Source of the DNA: Ariolimax columbianus
Lineage: Eukaryota; Mollusca; Gastropoda; Stylommatophora; Arionidae
Reading direction: 5' to 3'
Assembly (NCBI GenBank): GCA_036924085.1
Contig: JAVGWX010000001.1
Span: forward strand, 7,131,681 to 7,195,680
Length of the DNA stretch: 64,000 nt
The notes below the pieces were generated by a model. It made no database searches. It was given only the letters and a program-made list of their open reading frames with translations, and had not been told where the DNA came from. Each line of letters opens with the position of its first letter. Within the stretch, counting starts at the first letter, position 1. The position numbers and the translations under genes were made by a program. Positions 1-11,324 of this stretch are shown in pieces.

Positions 1-1130
1 ATATTAAAAAGCAGATGATTAAATGAGCGAATTATTTAAGGAGTGTTTGAACAAGTGGATTAGGGACTGTGCATGATATCGAAGGGTTTAATAATTTATG
101 GTGAAGATGATTGAAAGAGTGGAGGATTTATGGATAATAATTGAAGGGATGAATGACTGATGAAATTAATAACTGAATTGGAGTGGTGGATGACTGCAGG
201 AGTGGACGATTTAAGTAGTGGCTGATAGAAGAAGCGCCTGATTGACGGAATTAATGAAATGGTGGATGAATGAGGAAGTGGATTATTGAGTAAATGGATT
301 ATTGAATGGGTGGGTGATTCAAGGAGTGGATGATTGAAGGGATAGGATATTGAAGAATCATATGAATGAAGGAAAGGATGGTTCAAGGAGTGAATTAATG
401 ATTAAAAGAAGGAATGACTGTATTATTGAAACAGTGAATGATGAAGGAATGGATGAATAAAATGTGGATGGATGAAAAATAGATGGAGTTGATATTTGAA
501 GGATTGGAGGGCTAATGGATTGAATGGTTGAAGGAGTAGATGATTGAAAGAGTGGATGGTTGAAAGAGTGAATGGTTGAAAGAGTGGATGGCTAAAACGG
601 GAATGCTTGAAAAGAGGAGGAATGAATGAGTGGATGGTTGAAGGAGTGGATAGTTGAAGGAGTGGATGGTTGAAGGAGTGGATGGTTGAAGGAATGGATG
701 ATTGAAGGAGTGGATGGTTGAAGGAGTGGATGGTTGAAGGAGTGGATGGTTGAAGGAGTGGATGGTTGAAGGAGTGGATGGTTGAAGGAGTGGATGGTTG
801 AAGGAGTGGATGGTTGAAGGAGTGGATGGTTGAAGGAGTGGATGGTTGAAGGAGTGGATGGTTGAAGGAGTGGATGGTTGAAGGAGTGGATGGTTGAAGG
901 AGTGGATGGTTGAAGGAGTGGATGGTTGAAGAAGTGGATGGTGGAAGGAGTGGATGGTTGAAGGAGTGGATGGTTGAAGGATTGAAGGACTAAAACGTGG
1001 ATTATTGAAAAATGAATCATTGGAGGAGTGTATGGTTAAAGAGTGGATGATTGAATAAATGGAGATTGAAGGAGTTGATGGTTGAAGGACTGGCTGATTA
1101 GAAAATGATGACTGGAGTAGATGATATCAA
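1..1130. repeat. 16 bp G-rich minisatellite with diverged flanks
   Basis: A near-perfect array of unit GTGGATGGTTGAAGGA fills about 612-987 (roughly 22 copies). Diverged copies with GGATGATTGAA-like cores extend to the left edge and to about 1100. All the G lies on the + strand. Because 16 is not a multiple of 3 and the unit has few stops, the minus strand shows a 142-residue open frame with 16-residue periodicity; this is a by-product, not a gene. Confidence 0.95.
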
Positions 1131-1277
1131 GGAAAAGATGACAAAGGAAATTCAAGACGTCAACATTGGATAGGAGATAATAGCAAACAACAGCATGATA
1201 CGCCGTAATAAAACATCTCATCCAATCGACAGACAGACTGTACAACCATTGACAGCGCGTCTCCCTTCCTTGTCACT

Positions 1278-2092
1278 CTCTGGGTGTTCAGTCTTACGTC
1301 TGGTTGTAAGGTTGTCTGAGCATGTATCTCCATTTGACTCTATCCTCTGGTTGGTCAGCCCTAAGTCTGGTTGTAAGGTTGTCTGAGCATGTCTCTCCAT
1401 TTGACTCTATCCTCTGGTTGGCCAGCCCTAAGTCTGGTTGTAAGGTTGTCTGAGCATGTCTCTCCATTTGACTCTATCCTCTGGTTGGCCAGCCCTAAGT
1501 CTGGTTGTAAGGTTGTCTGAGCATGTATCTCCATTTTACTCTATCCTCTGGTTGGCCAGCCCTAAGTCTGGTTGTAAGGTTGTCAGAGCATATATCTCCA
1601 TTTGACCCTATCCTCTGGTTGGCCAGCCCTAAGTCTGGTTGTAAGGTTGTCTGAGCATGTATCTCCATTTGACTCTATCCTCTGGTTGGCCAGCCCTAAG
1701 TCTGGTTGTAAGGTTGTCAGAGCATATATCTCCATTTGACCCTATCCTCTGGTTGTCCAGCCCTAAGTCTGGTTGTAAGGTTGTCAGAGCATATATCTCC
1801 ATTTGACCCTATCCTCTGGTTGGCCAGCCCTAAGACTGGTTGTAAGGTTGTCAGAGCATATATCTCCATTTGACCCTATCCTCTGGTTGGCCAGCCCTAA
1901 GTCTGGTTGTAAGGTTGTAGGAGCATGTATCTCCATTTGACCCTATCCTCTGGTTGGCCAGCCCTAAGTCTGGTTGTAAGGTTGTCAGAGCATGTCTCTC
2001 CATTTGACCCTATCCTCTGGTTGGCCAGCCCTAAGTCTGGTTGTAAGATTGTCTGAGCATGTATCTCCATTTGACCCTATCCTCTGCAGCTA
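1278..2092. repeat. 67 bp minisatellite, about 12 copies
   Basis: Units begin with CTCTGGTTGGCCAGCCCTAA at 1278, 1345, 1412, 1479 and so on every 67 bp to 2082. Copies differ at a few recurrent positions: GTCTGAGCATGT versus GTCAGAGCATAT, and TTGACTC versus TTGACCC. These variants cluster along the array, which suggests block duplication. Copies at the left end are the most diverged. Confidence 0.95.
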
Positions 2093-2149
2093 TTTAGATT
2101 TAGCATAAGTTCATAATTTAATGTCTCGGCATACCTGAGATATCAAGGT

Positions 2150-2460
2150 GAGTTTGTCACCCCTTATTTTTCCCCTGGATCTTGCCCTCTCTCATCTTCT
2201 GTAGTATATTGTGTCCCAGCTAACTCGTCTATGTGTCATTGTCAACATTAGTCTTTGTGCGCCTACCTCAGTGAGAACATCGTCCTTGGATCTTCTTACT
2301 ATCAAATTGACTCTTTCCATTCTACGATAGCACCACTTTTCAAACGCTTTCAAGATTGTTTCATCCTAGTTTGTTAGACTCCATGTTTCATCCTAGTTTG
2401 CTAGACTCCATGTTTCATCCTAGTTTGCTAGACTCCATGTTTCAGCGCCACACAGTGCAA
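2150..2460 (-). pseudogene. LINE reverse transcriptase C-terminal remnant
   Basis: Read on the minus strand, one frame gives ALCGAETWSLA, then LKAFEKWCYRRMERVN, then VRRSKDDVLTEVGAQRL. This matches the post-palm region of LINE endonuclease/RT proteins, which typically reads LYGxETWTL followed by LExFExWCYRRML and a TNEEVL-like segment. The ETWSLAN codons are triplicated (see the 27 bp repeat) and each repeat adds a stop. It is non-functional: no catalytic YADD and stops throughout. The subfamily is uncertain. Confidence 0.7.
2358..2439. repeat. 27 bp tandem triplication inside the LINE remnant
   Basis: Three copies start at 2358, 2385 and 2412, differing only by TTGTTAG versus TTGCTAG. On the minus strand the unit spells ETWSLAN, a stop and D, so it is a nine-codon reiteration of the ETW motif of the surrounding RT remnant. 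Confidence 0.9.
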
Positions 2461-3777
2461 TCGGTCATCCATGAGTAATGATTATGCTTTACCTTTGTTC
2501 TGTCCCTTCTTGTTCTTCTCCTGAAGTCCACCCACAAGGACATTGTTAGCATCCAGAACACAACTACCGGCTGCAGAAACAGAACTACATTGGGTAACGT
2601 TTCAGGCACTCGTCGTTCTGTACCTCCAATCTTCACTTCGCTCCATCATTTAAAAGTGCCAACTGCTGCCGATTGTGAACCTCCTGGGTTGGTAAGACTG
2701 CTCTAGAAATAAAACCTCATATTTGACACAAGTGAAAACAATGCACACCAAGCTTTCCAGGGGATCAAAAAAACATGCATCCAACATGGCGAAATCTCTC
2801 TTGTAGGACGGACGCGGGTACATAGTTGAACAAGAGGATTGTATTTAATTATAAACAAACTGAAGTTACATTGACACAATGCGTTGGCTAGAGACGATAG
2901 TCTTTATTTTAAAAGCTTGCTTGTTATGTCAAAATAGAGTCATTAAATCTTCATTTGTCGGATACAATAGAAGTTATTTTTGGGCAGTCTCCACGAGCTT
3001 CGTCAATTATAGCCAAGGAGTCACGCTAGTCACTTCAACCGTTATTTTACCAAATATTAATTTTGCTAGCAACCTCATTCCCTGAAAGTTATTTCCCAGC
3101 GCTTGTCTAGTTGTATTGTCATGTTCATATCTAGACGTGTGTCCTATCCATCTCCACGTTCTACCATACCCCCCCCCCCCCTTCCTACCCCACCCCCCGT
3201 CTTTCCAGTTTCATTGGTCATAAACAACAACGTAGACGATCAACAGCTGATCAGGGACCTCCCTGGGGGCATCCAGCTACTACGACAAAACCGTTGTTTA
3301 CCTTGGACTGCTCAAACAATTCCAGCGAAGATGTATTACCAACAAATTATATAATTAGGAGATCACGGTAAACGAATTAACATTTTTTTTTTTAAATAAC
3401 AGCCTTCGTTTGACATCCTCGCAGGACTTCTACAATATCTTGTACCAGCTGGAAAGGTCAAGGGTTATGAGAAGCAAGGATGGACACAGAAATAAGACAT
3501 GTGAGAAACGAAGAGCATCTGAAGAGCTAAGACGGTCTGGGGACAGATGATTGTGGAAGGGCGCATTGTCAATGCGGCTCGGCACGACACGTGACGTAAT
3601 ATTGTTGCATGTGTAGTCAAATAGTATAAACAATTTTATGTTTGTTATCCTGATAACTTTCAAATGTTCTCTACAACATACCAATCAACACACTTCCCCA
3701 CCTCCCCCATCACATTCATTTAGGTTTCCCGTTACAAACCACCAACGATCAACCAATAACAATGTTATAGTATGTTC
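2461..3777. other. Unique intergenic sequence with a C homopolymer
   Basis: I recognise no gene or mobile element here. A run of about 13 C lies near 3170-3182, followed by further C-rich sequence. Short open frames (for example 2879-3085 +, 3430-3684 minus) match nothing I know and lack convincing start or splice context. Confidence 0.5.
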
Positions 3778-4520
3778 TTGTATTTGGTCAAATGTTATGT
3801 CATTAATTTAAGTTAAATTAAGGTCAATTAAATTAAGTTATGTTCTGTTATATTATATTATTAGGTTATCTAAGTTATGTTATGTTAAGTTAAGTTAAGG
3901 TAAATTAGGTTTAAGTCATGTTATTATGTTAAATAACATTTTATTATGTTATTCTACGTTATGTTATGTTATTAGATTACGCTTCGTTATGTTATGCTAT
4001 GTTAAGTTCCGTTATGTTATAAGCTGAAGTTGAGTTATGTTACAAGTTTAAGTTATGTTATAGCGTTAGGCTAAGTGAAGTTTTGTTTTTACGTTAAGTT
4101 TAGTTATAGTATTAGGTAAAGGTAAGTTATTTTATAATGTAAGGTTAAGTTAAATTAAGTCATGAGCGTAAGAAGAAGAAGAAGAAGCGTAAGAAGAAGA
4201 AATTAAGTCATGTTATTACATTAAGTTATGTTATTAGGTTAAGTTAAATGATGTTGGTAGGTTTAGTTAAGTTAAATTATGTTATATGTTAGGTTTAATT
4301 AGGTTAAATTACGTTAAATTATATTATTACGTTAAGTTAAGTATGTATTAGGTTAAGCTAAGTTATGTTATTAGATTAAGTTAAGATATGTTATATTACT
4401 ATGTTGCGCTAATATAAGTTATATTGTTATTTTGCGCTATGTTATTTTAAGTTAAGTTATGTTCTGTTTTTATGTTATTGTGTTCTTTGTTATTTTATGT
4501 TATATTATGTTATGTTATGT
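3778..4520. repeat. Degenerate TTAAGTTATGTTA-type simple repeat
   Basis: About 740 bp is built from irregular reiterations of AGTTAAGTTATGTTAT-like words with strong T/A bias and many indels, as in an old decaying array. At 4165-4202 it contains GCGTAAGAAGAAGAAGAAG twice. This resembles the GCGTACGAAGAAGAAG tail of the RNase H LINE seen later in the window, so a LINE tail may have seeded or entered it. Confidence 0.8.
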
Positions 4521-4897
4521 AGAATCTTCTACACTGAACTCAATATAGACCCATATGCGCTCAGTCCTTTCCCTTAGATGTGAAGGATTGTGTGTACGAG
4601 TCGTTCTGTTACGCGCTGACTAGACATGCTTCTGATCCATAGTCCCGTGATTCGCTCTGCTCCAGGTTCATGATTTATCAACAGCACCATCGGCATATCT
4701 GATTTACAATCTGCTTTTATACGCTATAGTCTACCCAATTGTAACTTGATAACTGGCTCACAGAGGAGACAAGTCAAAAAATCAGAGTCCTAATCAGTAC
4801 ATATTAAGCAACAAAACACTGAGATCTGGTACAAGAACATGTAACACTTCATTCTAACATCAGCTCCTGGAACTGGGCTGGCTTTCACACTATCCCA
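4521..4897. other. Unique sequence, nothing recognised
   Basis: About 380 bp between two repeat arrays. No open frame, tRNA-like box or transposon motif was seen. Confidence 0.4.
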
Positions 4898-5340
4898 TGA
4901 GTACACATGTGCGTTTCTAATCTTACGAGCATACTTAATATCATGAGTACACCTGTTTGTACCTTATCTCGTGAGCACACTTGGGTACCTTATCTCGTGG
5001 GCACACATGGGTACCTTATGTCGTGAGCACACATGGGTACCTTATCTCGTGGGCACACTTGGGTAACTTATCTCGTGAGCACACTTGGGTACCTTATCTC
5101 GTGAGCACACATGGGTACCTATGTCGTGAGCACACATGGGTTCCTTATCTCGTGGGCACACTTGGGTAACTTATCTCGTGAGCACACTTGGGTACCTTAT
5201 CTCGTGAGCACACTTGGGCACCGTATCTCGTGAGCACACATGGGTACCTATGTCGTGAGCACACATGAGTTCCTTATCTCGTGAGCACACACGGGTACCT
5301 TATCTCGTGGGCACACTTGGGTACCTTAAATGGGTACCTT
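4898..5340. repeat. 26 bp minisatellite
   Basis: Unit contains GAGCACACTTGGGTACCTTA followed by TCTCGT, about 15 copies. Variants alternate ACATGGG with ACTTGGG and GTGAGC with GTGGGC. Copies decay toward the left end (about 4898-4950). Some units are 24-25 bp. Confidence 0.93.
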
Positions 5341-5748
5341 GTTTACAGTTACTGAAGGAAAGTCAGAGAAGAAGAAAACGGGCAACCCAGCTTCAGGATA
5401 AGCTGATCCTAGTTCAATAAAGTGTCTAACAGTAATACACATCGTTGACTTAATAATGGTTTTATCACGACCACTAAAGATATAACGGCCACGTCTACTT
5501 TCATTGGTCGACAGGTTTTATTTATACCGCTAAGGAATAAAGGCCGATTACTCCTGCAGTCACCACGCAGACTACGTTTTCAATTCAATCCCAATAAGAA
5601 AACCTATGCCTTGTGGAGGTTTTGAAGGCATCCCCAAGTGGTTAGAGATGGACTCTCAACCCACATGATCATTCGCTTATCCACGTAATGGTAACTATTG
5701 CAACATATAACAGTAGACAGAGCCAGGGGGACCTGACCGATACAGTAC

Positions 5749-5989
5749 CTGAGTTGTTTGGTGACTCAAAACTGACGTCATGGAACGAAGGAGATCCAGG
5801 ATTTGGTGGCTTGACCCCAAGAATGCTGTCAATGCTGTAGGACACAATCCGTTTAACTGAACATCCACTAGTTTTTGGTGAATGGTTTGCGCGTTGTGAC
5901 GAAGGTGTAGCTGATGCAACTGACGGAGACGGCGATGCCGAGGAACATGGAGGGGTAATAACTAGAGTTGATGTTTCTTTACGCTCCAT
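5749..5989 (-). CDS. Candidate first coding exon of a paired-class (Arx/Pax-like) homeobox gene
   Basis: The minus-strand ATG at 5989 has a good context (G at -3, G at +4). It opens 81 codons rich in Ser/Pro/Thr, then KRIVS and YSIDSILGVKPPNPG; YSIDSILG is residues 51-58 (bases 5816-5839). This is the octapeptide/eh1 pattern (aromatic or H, S-I-x-x-I-L-G) found N-terminal to the homeodomain in Arx, Pax3/7 and related proteins, where it recruits Groucho/TLE corepressors. The frame reaches TCAG|GTACTG, a plausible 5' splice donor with exon end at 5749; reading on adds a poor, hydrophobic tail. No homeodomain exon is visible between 1 and 5748, so later exons would lie beyond the left edge across a repeat-filled intron. 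A possible TATA (ACTATAAAG, minus, 6326-6334) lies about 340 bp upstream. The family assignment rests on one short motif plus composition, so a chance open frame remains possible. Confidence 0.5.
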
Positions 5990-7160
5990 TACTGCTCCAG
6001 GTTAACGTAGCAATAGAAATGGTGGCACAAATACTTTATGTGATGTTATATTTTGTGATGTTGACTAGTCTCGAACAAAAGTATACAATTAAATATTATT
6101 TGAATTAAATGGCAAGACATAAAATCGTGATTGATACGTCATTTGATTGACAGTCGTGTCTGTCATAAATCACTCTAAACAAACTCATGATGGTCGTTAC
6201 AGCAGTGTTTCAATAACTTAGCACTATGGGGGACACAAGATATGTACTGATTTATCACAATATTGTGGAATATGAAAGGAACTGCTCACAAAAGAAAACT
6301 ATCAACTTTCACTTTTATGTTAAAACTTTATAGTAGGTAAGTTTAATCCATCATTGTTACTGTACAGATGCCTGGTTGAGCATAGCTTCTGTTCACTTGG
6401 CCAACGAATATCCAGATCTCGCTAGAGTGCTGCCGGAGATAGCGACAATGTCAACAGTTATAACTGGGATGAGACTCAATTTGCATTTAATTTAGGCCAT
6501 TACTAAAGTCGGGTCCAGAGCCCGCGCGCCGAATCAATCAATCATTTGCTCAACGAGTAGGCCGAGTATGAGCTATGTGTGCGCGAAGGACAGCGATTGG
6601 CTCGTTGGGAGTTGGAGTTACCCAATAAAAGGCTGGGATAATAGTTGCTTCGATATGGGGACAGCTTCAATGCTTCCGGTGCTGTGGTTAGGCCAGGAGG
6701 TTTAATGAAAGAGGCGGACCAAATCTCGTGTCACTGGCTCGGCTTCTTTGTGGTTCGGATTCCCGTAGCTTGACAATGGCTGGCGAGTCTTTCAGAGTTA
6801 ATGAGCGGTAAATTACGCTGAGAATGATTGAGTTGAGAGCCAAATTAGAGCAGCAAACTTTCTCAGCACTCCTTCCTTGTAGGGTCTTTTACTGGCACAA
6901 ATTCAACTAAGTGAGCCTGACCCTTTAGTATTATATACTGAGATATCACCAAGGACTTCCTATTTATTTCTACTTGACGATGGTGTTTAAAACACAACAT
7001 ATTTGGGCATGAATGTGACCTACATATGGGACTGTAAAATGGGTCATGGAACGAGAGTAGGATTATTATGGTCTCTTATTTAGTGGCTATTTTCAATTTT
7101 GTAAAAGCTCGCTGTATTTCATTTTGTCTTCTACAAGCCAACACATATATATGTCCCACT
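5990..7160. other. Unique sequence upstream of the candidate homeobox exon
   Basis: About 1.1 kb free of tandem repeats. The part at 6500-6800 is more G/C-rich than its surroundings and includes ATCAATCAATCA and CCCGCGCGCC. It is the natural place for a promoter or enhancer if the minus-strand exon at 5749-5989 is real, but no element can be assigned from one sequence. Confidence 0.35.
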
Positions 7161-7164
7161 TTTC

Positions 7165-7290
7165 TTCCAGCATAGCTACTTATTGGGTTCGCTTACCAGG
7201 AGTGAAACGGTCCAGTCTATCGAGCTGTAAATGGGTACCTGACATACTATCAGGACAGGTAGTAAAGCGAGCACGTGAACTAGTTACCAC
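7165..7290 (+). mobile_element. SINE-like fragment
   Basis: Contains GAGCTGTAAATGGGTACCTG. Related words recur at 10450-10475 (AGCTGTAAATGGTTACTTC) and 31315-31335 (AACTGTAAATGGATGACTG). The recurrence of this block in separate contexts suggests a dispersed short element. No clear A box, and boundaries are approximate. Confidence 0.4.
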
Positions 7291-8004
7291 AGGTCATATA
7301 TCTCACAAAAAGCTAACACCTAAAGGAAGTCCTCAACGGTTTATCCCAGACTGCAGTGTCTGCTGTGCGAATACCTTTCAGACTCAGCCCTGCACAGATC
7401 CGTCCTTATTCTCCGTGGCTATGAGGGAGGCACCATTAAAGAAGAGTATTCAAGAGGGAGGCAACATATTAGAAGAGTATTCAAGCAGTCAAGCCCCATT
7501 TATAGTACAGCTGCACCAGTTTGAAATACATCATGTCACACACTATCATCTAGAGCACCAGCAGCACATTTCTCACGTGTGCAACATTTCAAAGTTTCAA
7601 CTTTTTTTTTTAAATCTCCCCAACGAATGAGTTGGCTATTGACTTAAATCAGTCAAATATATTCAATTCGATATACTGAGCCCGTACACATTGTGATTGT
7701 TATTGGAATGCGCTCGCGCAGAGCTCATTCAGCTTTTGCCAACGTTGCTTGGTGAACTGGTTATAGTGGCGATTGCTACATCCTGATGCTAAACTTAATA
7801 AGGTGGACATAGGTCCTCCATGATGTAGGGCAATGGGACACTTCTCAGTCAATTCAACAGTATTGGGGTCACAGGGATGATGTACACCTTGTTAGTCAAA
7901 CCGTTATGACATAGCATATTTCCAGGCGCGTGCGAGGAAGACGTGAAATGGGGGCCCTGATTAGAATCTTCCAGACCAGACTTCTAAAACACATTTAGTA
8001 ATTG
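7291..8004. other. Unique sequence with an unassigned open frame
   Basis: An open frame on + runs 7124-7630 (168 codons) through the SINE-like block into unique sequence. It contains two pairs of Cys but no domain I recognise, and its overlap with the repeat argues against a gene. Nothing else is apparent to 8004. Confidence 0.35.
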
Positions 8005-8575
8005 TATTGTCACTATTATGTCAACTGTGACACTTATTATGTCAACTGTAACACTTATTATGTCAACTGTAACACTTATTATGTCAACTGTAACACTTAT
8101 TATGTCAACTGTAACATTTATTATGTCAAATGTAGCACTTATTATGTCAACTGTAACACTTATTATGTCAACTGTAACACTTATTATGTCAACTGTAACA
8201 CTTATTATGTCAACTGTAACACTTATTATGTCAACTGTAACATTTATTATGTCAAATGTAGCACTTATTATGTCAACTGTAACACTTATTATGTCAACTG
8301 TAACACTTATTATGTCAACTGTAACACTTATTATGTCAACTGTAACACTTATTATGTCAACTGTAACATTTATTATGTCAAATGTAGCACTTATTATGTT
8401 AAATGTAACACTCATTATCTCAACTGTAAAACTCATTATCTCAACTGTAACACTCATTATGTCAAGGGTAACACGTTTCATGTCAAGTGTAACCCATTTC
8501 CTGTCAACTGTAACACTTATTAAGCCAACTGTAATACTTATTATGTCAACTGTAACAGTCAAGTATCAAACGACA
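8005..8575. repeat. 21 bp minisatellite with 126 bp higher-order repeat
   Basis: Unit CTTATTATGTCAACTGTAACA, about 26 copies. A variant pair (CATTTATTATGTCAAATGTAG) recurs near 8115, 8241 and 8367, giving a higher-order period of six units (126 bp). Copies at the right end diverge. Since 21 = 7 codons, three frames stay open across the array; these are not treated as genes. Confidence 0.95.
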
Positions 8576-8582
8576 TAAGGCG

Positions 8583-9215
8583 TAGAGTGACAAGTGGAAG
8601 AGTGACAAGTGGTAGAGTGACAAGTGGTAGAGTGACAAGTGGTAGAGTGACAAGTGGAAGAGTGACAAGTGGTAGAGTGACAAGTGGAAGAGTGACAAGT
8701 GGTAGAGTGACAAGTGGAAGAGTGACAAGTGGTAGAGTGACAAGTGGAAGAGTGACAAGTGGTAGAGTGACAAGTGGTAGAGTGACAAGTGGTAGAGTGA
8801 CAAGTGGTAGAGTGACAAGTGGAAGAGTGACAAGTGGTAGAGTGACAAGTGGAAGAGTGACAAGTGGAAGGGGAACAAGTGGTAGAGTGACAAGTGGAAG
8901 AGTGACAAGTGGAAGAGTGACAAGTTGAAGGGGAACAAGTGGTAGAGTGACAAGTGGAAGAGTGACAAGTGGTAGAGTGACAAGTGGTAGAGTGACAAGT
9001 GGAAGAGTGACAAGTGGAAGAGTGACAAGTTGAAGGGGAACAAGTGGTAGAGTGACAAGTGGAAGAGTGACAAGTGGTAGAGTGACAAGTGGTAGAGTGA
9101 CAAGTGGAATGGGGACAAGTGGTAGAGTGACAAGTGGATGGGGGACAAATGGTAGAGTGAGAAGTGGTAGGGTGACAAGTGGAAGAGTGGCGAGTGGCAG
9201 AGTAGCAAAGTGGAA
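8583..9215. repeat. 15 bp minisatellite
   Basis: Unit AGTGGTAGAGTGACA, about 42 copies, alternating GGTAG and GGAAG variants in irregular blocks. A variant with TTGAAGGGGAACA recurs near 8925 and 9030. It starts within ten bases of the end of the 21 bp array. Confidence 0.95.
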
Positions 9216-10080
9216 TGGTTCAACTAGTAGAGGGGAAGAGTGGCAAATGACAGAATGACAAGGGGTAGAGTGGACGAGTGACAAGTGGTAGAGTAACAAG
9301 TAGTAGAGTGACAAGTAGTAGAGTGACAAGTATTAGAGGGACAAGTGTTAGAGTGACAAGTGGTAGAGTGGCGTGGAAGAGTGACAAGTGATAAAGTGGA
9401 AGAGTGGCAAATGACACAGTGGAAGAGTGACAAATGACACTTTGGAATAGTGACAGAGTGGCGAGTGGCACAGGGGAAAAGCGGCAGAGTGGAAGAGTGG
9501 CAAGTGATAAATTGGCAAATAACGGAGTGACAAGTGGAAGAGTGACAAGTAGTAGAAGGGAAGAGTGACAAGTGACACAGTGGAAGACTGACAAGTGGTA
9601 GAAAGGAAGAGTGACAAGTGACACAGTGGAAGAGTGACAAGTAGTACAGTGGTTGAGGGGCAAGTGACACAGTGGATGACTGACAAGTGGTAGAAGGGAA
9701 GAGTGACAAGTGACACAGTGGAAGAGTGACAAGTAGTACAGTGGATGAGAGGCAAGTGACAGAGTGGAAGAGTGGCAAGTGGTAGAGGGGAAGAGTGACA
9801 AGTGACACAGTGGAAGAGGGACAAGTAGTACAGTGGATGAGGGGCAAGTGACAGAGTGGAAGAGTGGCAAGTGACAGAGTGGAAGAGTGGCAAGTGACAG
9901 AGTGGAAGAGTGACAAGTGACACAGTGGAAGAGTGACAAGTGGTAGAAGGGAAGAGTGACAAGTGACACAGTGGAAGAGTGGCAAGTGAAAGAGTCGTAT
10001 GTGGCACATGGAAAATGGGTCAGAGTGGAAGAGTGGCATGTAGCACAGCGAAAGAGTTGCACGTTGTAGAGTTGTACAGT
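9216..10080. repeat. Diverged continuation of the 15 bp array with longer composite units
   Basis: The same GTGGAAGAGTGACAAGTG words continue, rearranged into composite units of about 20-70 bp such as GTGACACAGTGGAAGAGTG. Several blocks near 9530-9980 are near-duplicates. The gradient from homogeneous (left) to scrambled (right) fits expansion on one side and decay on the other. Confidence 0.9.
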
Positions 10081-10325
10081 GAGCGCATTGGCTTCGCATG
10101 TGAGCGGTCCTGGGTTCATTCCCCAGTTGAGGTGGGAATGTTTTTTCCGACTGCAACTTCTCCCGGGTTAACCCAGCCTGAAATGGGTACTAGTTCAGTC
10201 CGGGAAGTAAAAGCGGCGAGGGAGTGGAGATGGCTACCGCCCTCATATAGCCCAGCCTTTGAAATGTGAGATCGCTAACACCTTACACCCCTACGGCAGT
10301 ATTGCTATGGGTTACTTTACTTTAC
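10075..10325 (+). mobile_element. tRNA-derived SINE
   Basis: A tRNA-like head (GAGCGCATTGGCTTCGCATG, then GGTCCTGGGTTCATTCCCC as a B-box-like block) is followed by a non-tRNA body with CTCCCGGGTTAACCCAGCC and TGAAATGGGTACTAG. The end is a short-repeat tail, TTACTTTACTTTACTTTTAC. This is the standard layout of a Pol III-transcribed, LINE-mobilised SINE. The A box is degenerate, so it is probably 5'-damaged. Confidence 0.65.
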
Positions 10326-10499
10326 TTTTACAGTGACAGAGTGATAAAGTGGCAGAATGGTCAAGTGTTAGAGTAGTAGAGTGTTACAGTGGTAGCGTGA
10401 TCCGTTCTCCCAGCTAGGAATCACATTCGATCAATGTTATCGACATGATCAAGTTGATCTAGCTGTAAATGGTTACTTCGATTGGATAAATTTGTATAG

Positions 10500-10835
10500 C
10501 GTCAGTGCCAACGAATCATATGCCCTTCTACATCTCCATGCGGTGATCCTGGATAATAATCTCCAGGCGGTGATCATGGATAACAGGCTGCAGCAGAGCA
10601 GACTGGCTAAGGAGAAGCGATCGAAAAGTGTACCCGGTAATCAAAAATTCCTGCTGAAGTCAGATGTGTCGGACCAAACCGTGCAGATGTCGCATTCGAG
10701 CTGCAAACTACGACACAAAGCTTTCCGTTCTACGGACAACATCCTACTATACGCAAAGCTCTTTTCAAGGCCTGGTAGCGGGAGTTTAAGAACGAGCGAC
10801 GACGTATGAGAATAAGAAGGTTACTTTAATTACTA
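10500..10835 (+). mobile_element. Dispersed element 3' end (family B, copy 1)
   Basis: Aligns along about 280 bp with 34405-34680: shared blocks CGGTGATCCTGGATAA, CAGGCTGCAGCAG, GACTGGCTAAGGAGAAG, GCTGAAGTC and AAACTACGACACAA. It ends in a terminal block GGTAGCGGGAG-TTAAGAACGA that also occurs at 52240-52270 and, inverted, 53420-53450. In this copy the CGGTGATC-TGGATAA block is duplicated. The 105-codon open frame across it is not conserved in copy 2. Probably a LINE 3' end or a SINE. Confidence 0.65.
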
Positions 10836-11324
10836 TTTGGGAAGGAATGATAGCCATAAATGCAACTGGCTACTCTAGATCGTAGTGAACTTAGGCCTAT
10901 TAGAATGGAATCTGTAACAGAGTATCACCGCTAACAGGGTGTGTTCTAGAACTACCTTTTACACTAGCAGTAAATGAGTCTACTAATGGTATCACATCTC
11001 GTTGACAGCATTCTCCTGTTCCTATGTCACAGCTTGAATTATATCCTACTCCAGTGGTGTCCTGGCAGCAACCAGTAATGCTAGAGATAGGACAGAGATC
11101 ATGGAAAATGGATAGGACACATCATCGGAAACTGTCTGACAATAGAACTAGATATGTGCTAAACTGGTACTCATTGTGGAAGATTCAGCTGTTGAGATCA
11201 AAAAGCGAGTGGCAAGGAACGGTTGAGGAGTCTGATATGCGGATCTTAGAAGACGGTATAACCTTTAAATAGGAATAACAGAACATATCAATCTTATATT
11301 ATATTATATGTAAATCAGACCTCA
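10836..11324. other. Unique sequence, nothing recognised
   Basis: About 490 bp with one 82-codon open frame (11024-11272 +) of no recognisable family. Confidence 0.35.

Noticed and set aside
7124..7630. 168-codon protein-coding gene
   Set aside because: It starts inside a SINE-like block and has no recognisable domain; likely a chance open frame.
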